From positions 1 to 17,702 of the forward strand of contig CAYUVK010000109.1 in NCBI GenBank assembly GCA_964448105.1: DNA of 17,702 bases. The letters run 5' to 3'. Below, piece by piece: positions 15,670 through 17,702 of the stretch. Each line of letters begins with the position of its first letter. The stretch's first letter is position 1. The notes beneath the pieces were generated by a model, which saw nothing but the letters and a program-made list of their open reading frames with translations, was not told where the DNA came from and searched no databases. The position numbers and the translations under genes are program-made. The DNA is from CAVQBP01 sp964448105. Its GTDB lineage: Bacteria > Bacteroidota > Ignavibacteria > Ignavibacteriales > Ignavibacteriaceae.

Positions 15670-17019
15670 ATGAAAAGTCAAAAATCTACAAGAAATCCAA
15701 AAATATTTATTCTTGATACTAATGTAATTTTACATGATGCTAGTTCAATTCATAACTTCGAAGAGAACGATGTATTGATACCGCTGCCGGTTATAGAGGA
15801 ATTGGATCATTTTAAAAGAGGAAGCCAGGTAATTAATCTGAACGCCAGGGAATTTGCCCGAACACTCGATTCACTTACCGGAACAGCCATATTCAACGGC
15901 GGTGTTTCAATGGGCAAAGGTAAAGGAAAAGTAAGGATTGCTATTTCCAGGGGTTTAAGTAATGAAATAAAAGAAATTTTCAAAGAAGACACACCTGATC
16001 ACAGAATTTTGTCAATTGCTCTTGAATGGAATAAAAAGAGCAGGGAAAATTCAATTATTCTTGTTACAAAAGATGTTAATCTACGGATGAAAGCCAAGGC
16101 ACTCGGGATTCTTTCAGAAGATTATACCACCGATAGGATTGGAAGCGTTGAGGAGTTGTACAGCGGAAAAGAGGTAATTGAAAATTTCGTTGACGATTTA
16201 ATTATCAAATTTTTTCAAATTCCTTTTGAAGTTCCTGCTGAAGAAATTTTAAAAAAGCTAAATGGGGAAGTATTACCGAATAAATTTTATATTTTTAGAA
16301 ATCCAAACCGTTCTGTTCTGGCATATCTTGATCAAAATAAAGAAATATTTAAAAAAGTTGATAAAAATATTATCTATGGAATTAAACCCCGTAATGCTGA
16401 ACAAACTTTTGCTGCTGACGCACTGGCTAATACAAATATTCCTTTGGTTACTCTTACTGGAAAAGCCGGTACTGGCAAAACCCTTTTAGCACTTGCCGGC
16501 GCTTTAAATATTAGGAAGAGTTACCGCCAAATATTTGTTGCACGACCAATTGTTCCGCTTAGCAACAAAGATATAGGTTTTCTCCCGGGAGATGTACAAA
16601 GTAAAATCGAACCTTATATGCAGCCATTGTGGGATAATTTACGGGTGATACAGGATCAATTTTCCGAAACCGATAAACAATACCAATTAATTACCAATAT
16701 GGTAAAAGAAGAAAAACTTGTTATCGAACCTTTATCATATATAAGAGGAAGAAGTTTGCAGAGAATATTCTTTGTTGTTGATGAAGCTCAGAATTTAACA
16801 CCTCATGAAATTAAGACAATTATTACCAGGGTCGGCGAAGGCTCAAAAATTGTTTTTACAGGAGATATTTACCAGATCGATCATCCTTATCTAGATTCAC
16901 AATCGAATGGCTTATCTTACTTAATTGATCATTTTAAAGGGCAAAAATTGTATGCACACATTAATTTAGAAAAAGGTGAAAGATCGGATTTAGCTGAGCT
17001 AGCTAGTAATCTCCTATAA
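15670..17019 (+). CDS. PIN-PhoH family ATPase (PhoH2/YlaK type)
   Basis: This 449-residue fusion has an N-terminal PIN nuclease domain (about 10-150) and a C-terminal PhoH ATPase (about 235-449). PIN features include FILDTNVILHD with D16, the conserved acidic VIEELDHFK, the DHRILSIALEW segment near 110-120 and VTKDVNLRMKA near 132-142. The PhoH domain has Walker A GKAGTGKT (264-271), ARPIVPLSNKDIGFLPGD typical of PhoH, RGRSLQ, Walker B FFVVDEAQ (367-374) and FTGDIYQID. Mycobacterial PhoH2 proteins of this layout are RNA helicases and ribonucleases, so a role in RNA turnover is a reasonable inference. The ATG at 15670 begins shortly before the PIN domain; no clear ribosome site is visible. The gene is transcribed divergently from carA. 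Confidence 0.92.
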   Translation: MKSQKSTRNPKIFILDTNVILHDASSIHNFEENDVLIPLPVIEELDHFKRGSQVINLNAREFARTLDSLTGTAIFNGGVSMGKGKGKVRIAISRGLSNEIKEIFKEDTPDHRILSIALEWNKKSRENSIILVTKDVNLRMKAKALGILSEDYTTDRIGSVEELYSGKEVIENFVDDLIIKFFQIPFEVPAEEILKKLNGEVLPNKFYIFRNPNRSVLAYLDQNKEIFKKVDKNIIYGIKPRNAEQTFAADALANTNIPLVTLTGKAGTGKTLLALAGALNIRKSYRQIFVARPIVPLSNKDIGFLPGDVQSKIEPYMQPLWDNLRVIQDQFSETDKQYQLITNMVKEEKLVIEPLSYIRGRSLQRIFFVVDEAQNLTPHEIKTIITRVGEGSKIVFTGDIYQIDHPYLDSQSNGLSYLIDHFKGQKLYAHINLEKGERSDLAELASNLL

Positions 17020-17121
17020 AAGCAAATCTAATAATAGAGATATAATGGAAATAAGATTACAAAAGTAATAAGTTAGTGTAGCGGAAAATTTATTAATCAC
17101 TATTACTTATTATGATTGATT

Positions 17122-17613
17122 ATGCAAGTTTTTACTTATCCTTTATTTTATAAAATTATTTTACGTTTCGGGAATATTCCGCTGACTTTGTTATTGATTT
17201 TATATCTTATTCCTTCGGTTATTTATGTAGATAAAGATTTAGTATTGTTAATTCCGTTAATTATATCCGCATTTTTAATATATTTTTTGAATAAACAATA
17301 TATCACTCTTTATAAAATTTTACCTTATAAAATTATTATTGACGATGGAAAATTGGTATGCAGTGACTTCTTATTTTCAGCTCGGGAGGTAATAATTAAT
17401 TTCGATGACATTGAAAAATTAAAAGGAGGAATTTTTGAAGGTAAATTACATGGAATACTAAAAGTGTATGACGGGAAAAATAAAATTTATATAGGCTTCT
17501 TTAATAAAATTAAGAACTCTAAGCTGCTTGGAACTATCATTTTAAGTAAAGTAAGTAAAAATGTTTATGATGAAGTTATAAAAAGCATAGTCCCGAGAGC
17601 ATCAAAGAAATAA
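17122..17613 (+). CDS. Small membrane protein of unknown function, possible PH-like domain
   Basis: I do not recognise this protein of about 163 residues. It has two hydrophobic helices (about 15-33 and 39-57) linked by a short charged turn (YVDKD), followed by a roughly 100-residue soluble domain. The soluble part is rich in beta-strand patterns (KIIIDDGKLVCSDFLFSAREVIINFDDIEKL, then GILKVYDGKNKIYIGFFNKI) and ends in a basic helix. Two N-terminal helices followed by a 'KIIIDDGKLV ... INFDDIEKL' pattern are reminiscent of bacterial PH-domain membrane proteins; this is a shape resemblance only. ATG 17122 is preferred over a TTG six bases earlier. It follows the PhoH gene by about 100 bp on the same strand and may be independently transcribed. 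Confidence 0.6.
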   Translation: MQVFTYPLFYKIILRFGNIPLTLLLILYLIPSVIYVDKDLVLLIPLIISAFLIYFLNKQYITLYKILPYKIIIDDGKLVCSDFLFSAREVIINFDDIEKLKGGIFEGKLHGILKVYDGKNKIYIGFFNKIKNSKLLGTIILSKVSKNVYDEVIKSIVPRASKK

Positions 17614-17702
17614 AGCCTTCTTTTATATAAATTTTAATATTATCTCTCTTAAAAATTTGACCAATACTTTATCTCTTATTTCATTATTTTAATATAATTA
17701 TT

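Noticed and set aside
1..17702. CRISPR arrays, tRNA/rRNA genes, transposases or phage genes
   Set aside because: No regularly spaced repeats, recognisable RNA gene or mobile-element protein was seen on either strand by eye.

Overview
The window is AT-rich bacterial DNA with small intergenic gaps, weak Shine-Dalgarno signals and several probable TTG starts. It carries densely heme-loaded cytochromes, a PIN-PhoH ATPase, a GH88 remnant and a carAB operon. This fits an environmental member of the Ignavibacteria/Bacteroidota-Chlorobi group, probably a draft or metagenome assembly because there is a 10-N scaffold gap at 4868-4877. The taxonomic call is inference from composition and gene content only.

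Layout. 1-402 (+) holds the C-terminal end of a GH88 unsaturated glucuronyl hydrolase, with an in-frame TAG and no N-terminal half. 465-1016 (-) is an exported lipoprotein methionine-R-sulfoxide reductase. 1158-2156 (-) is a Gfo/Idh/MocA oxidoreductase. 2157-2447 is non-coding, with a GC-rich palindrome and an intrinsic terminator that closes the cytochrome operon.

2448-6829 (-) is the most interesting region, a redox operon. In transcription order it holds a MerR-type regulator with a cysteine-rich tail, a seven-heme c-type cytochrome with a C-terminal membrane anchor, a di-heme FdnI-type cytochrome b, and a 736-residue eight-heme cytochrome of the octaheme tetrathionate reductase (OTR) type. 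The cytochrome b is broken by the N gap and by about 130 bp of apparently foreign sequence. The seven-heme c plus di-heme b pair resembles the CbcBA quinol-oxidising module of Geobacter. The simplest model is that cytochrome b oxidises menaquinol, the heptaheme protein relays electrons on the outer face, and the octaheme protein either reduces a substrate or passes electrons on. The cysteine-rich MerR protein is the obvious candidate sensor.

6946-9930 (+) holds a small metallophosphoesterase, a GT-C family membrane glycosyltransferase and a DUF697/YcjF-like membrane protein. 9989-15250 (-) is a carA-carB-dlgD operon with overlapping genes, in which the pyrimidine/arginine precursor enzyme is translationally joined to a 2,3-diketo-L-gulonate reductase homologue. 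The 419-bp divergent region 15251-15669 contains terminator-like hairpins on the carA side. 15670-17019 (+) is a PIN-PhoH ATPase and 17122-17613 (+) a small membrane protein of unknown function. The last 89 bases show no feature I can support.
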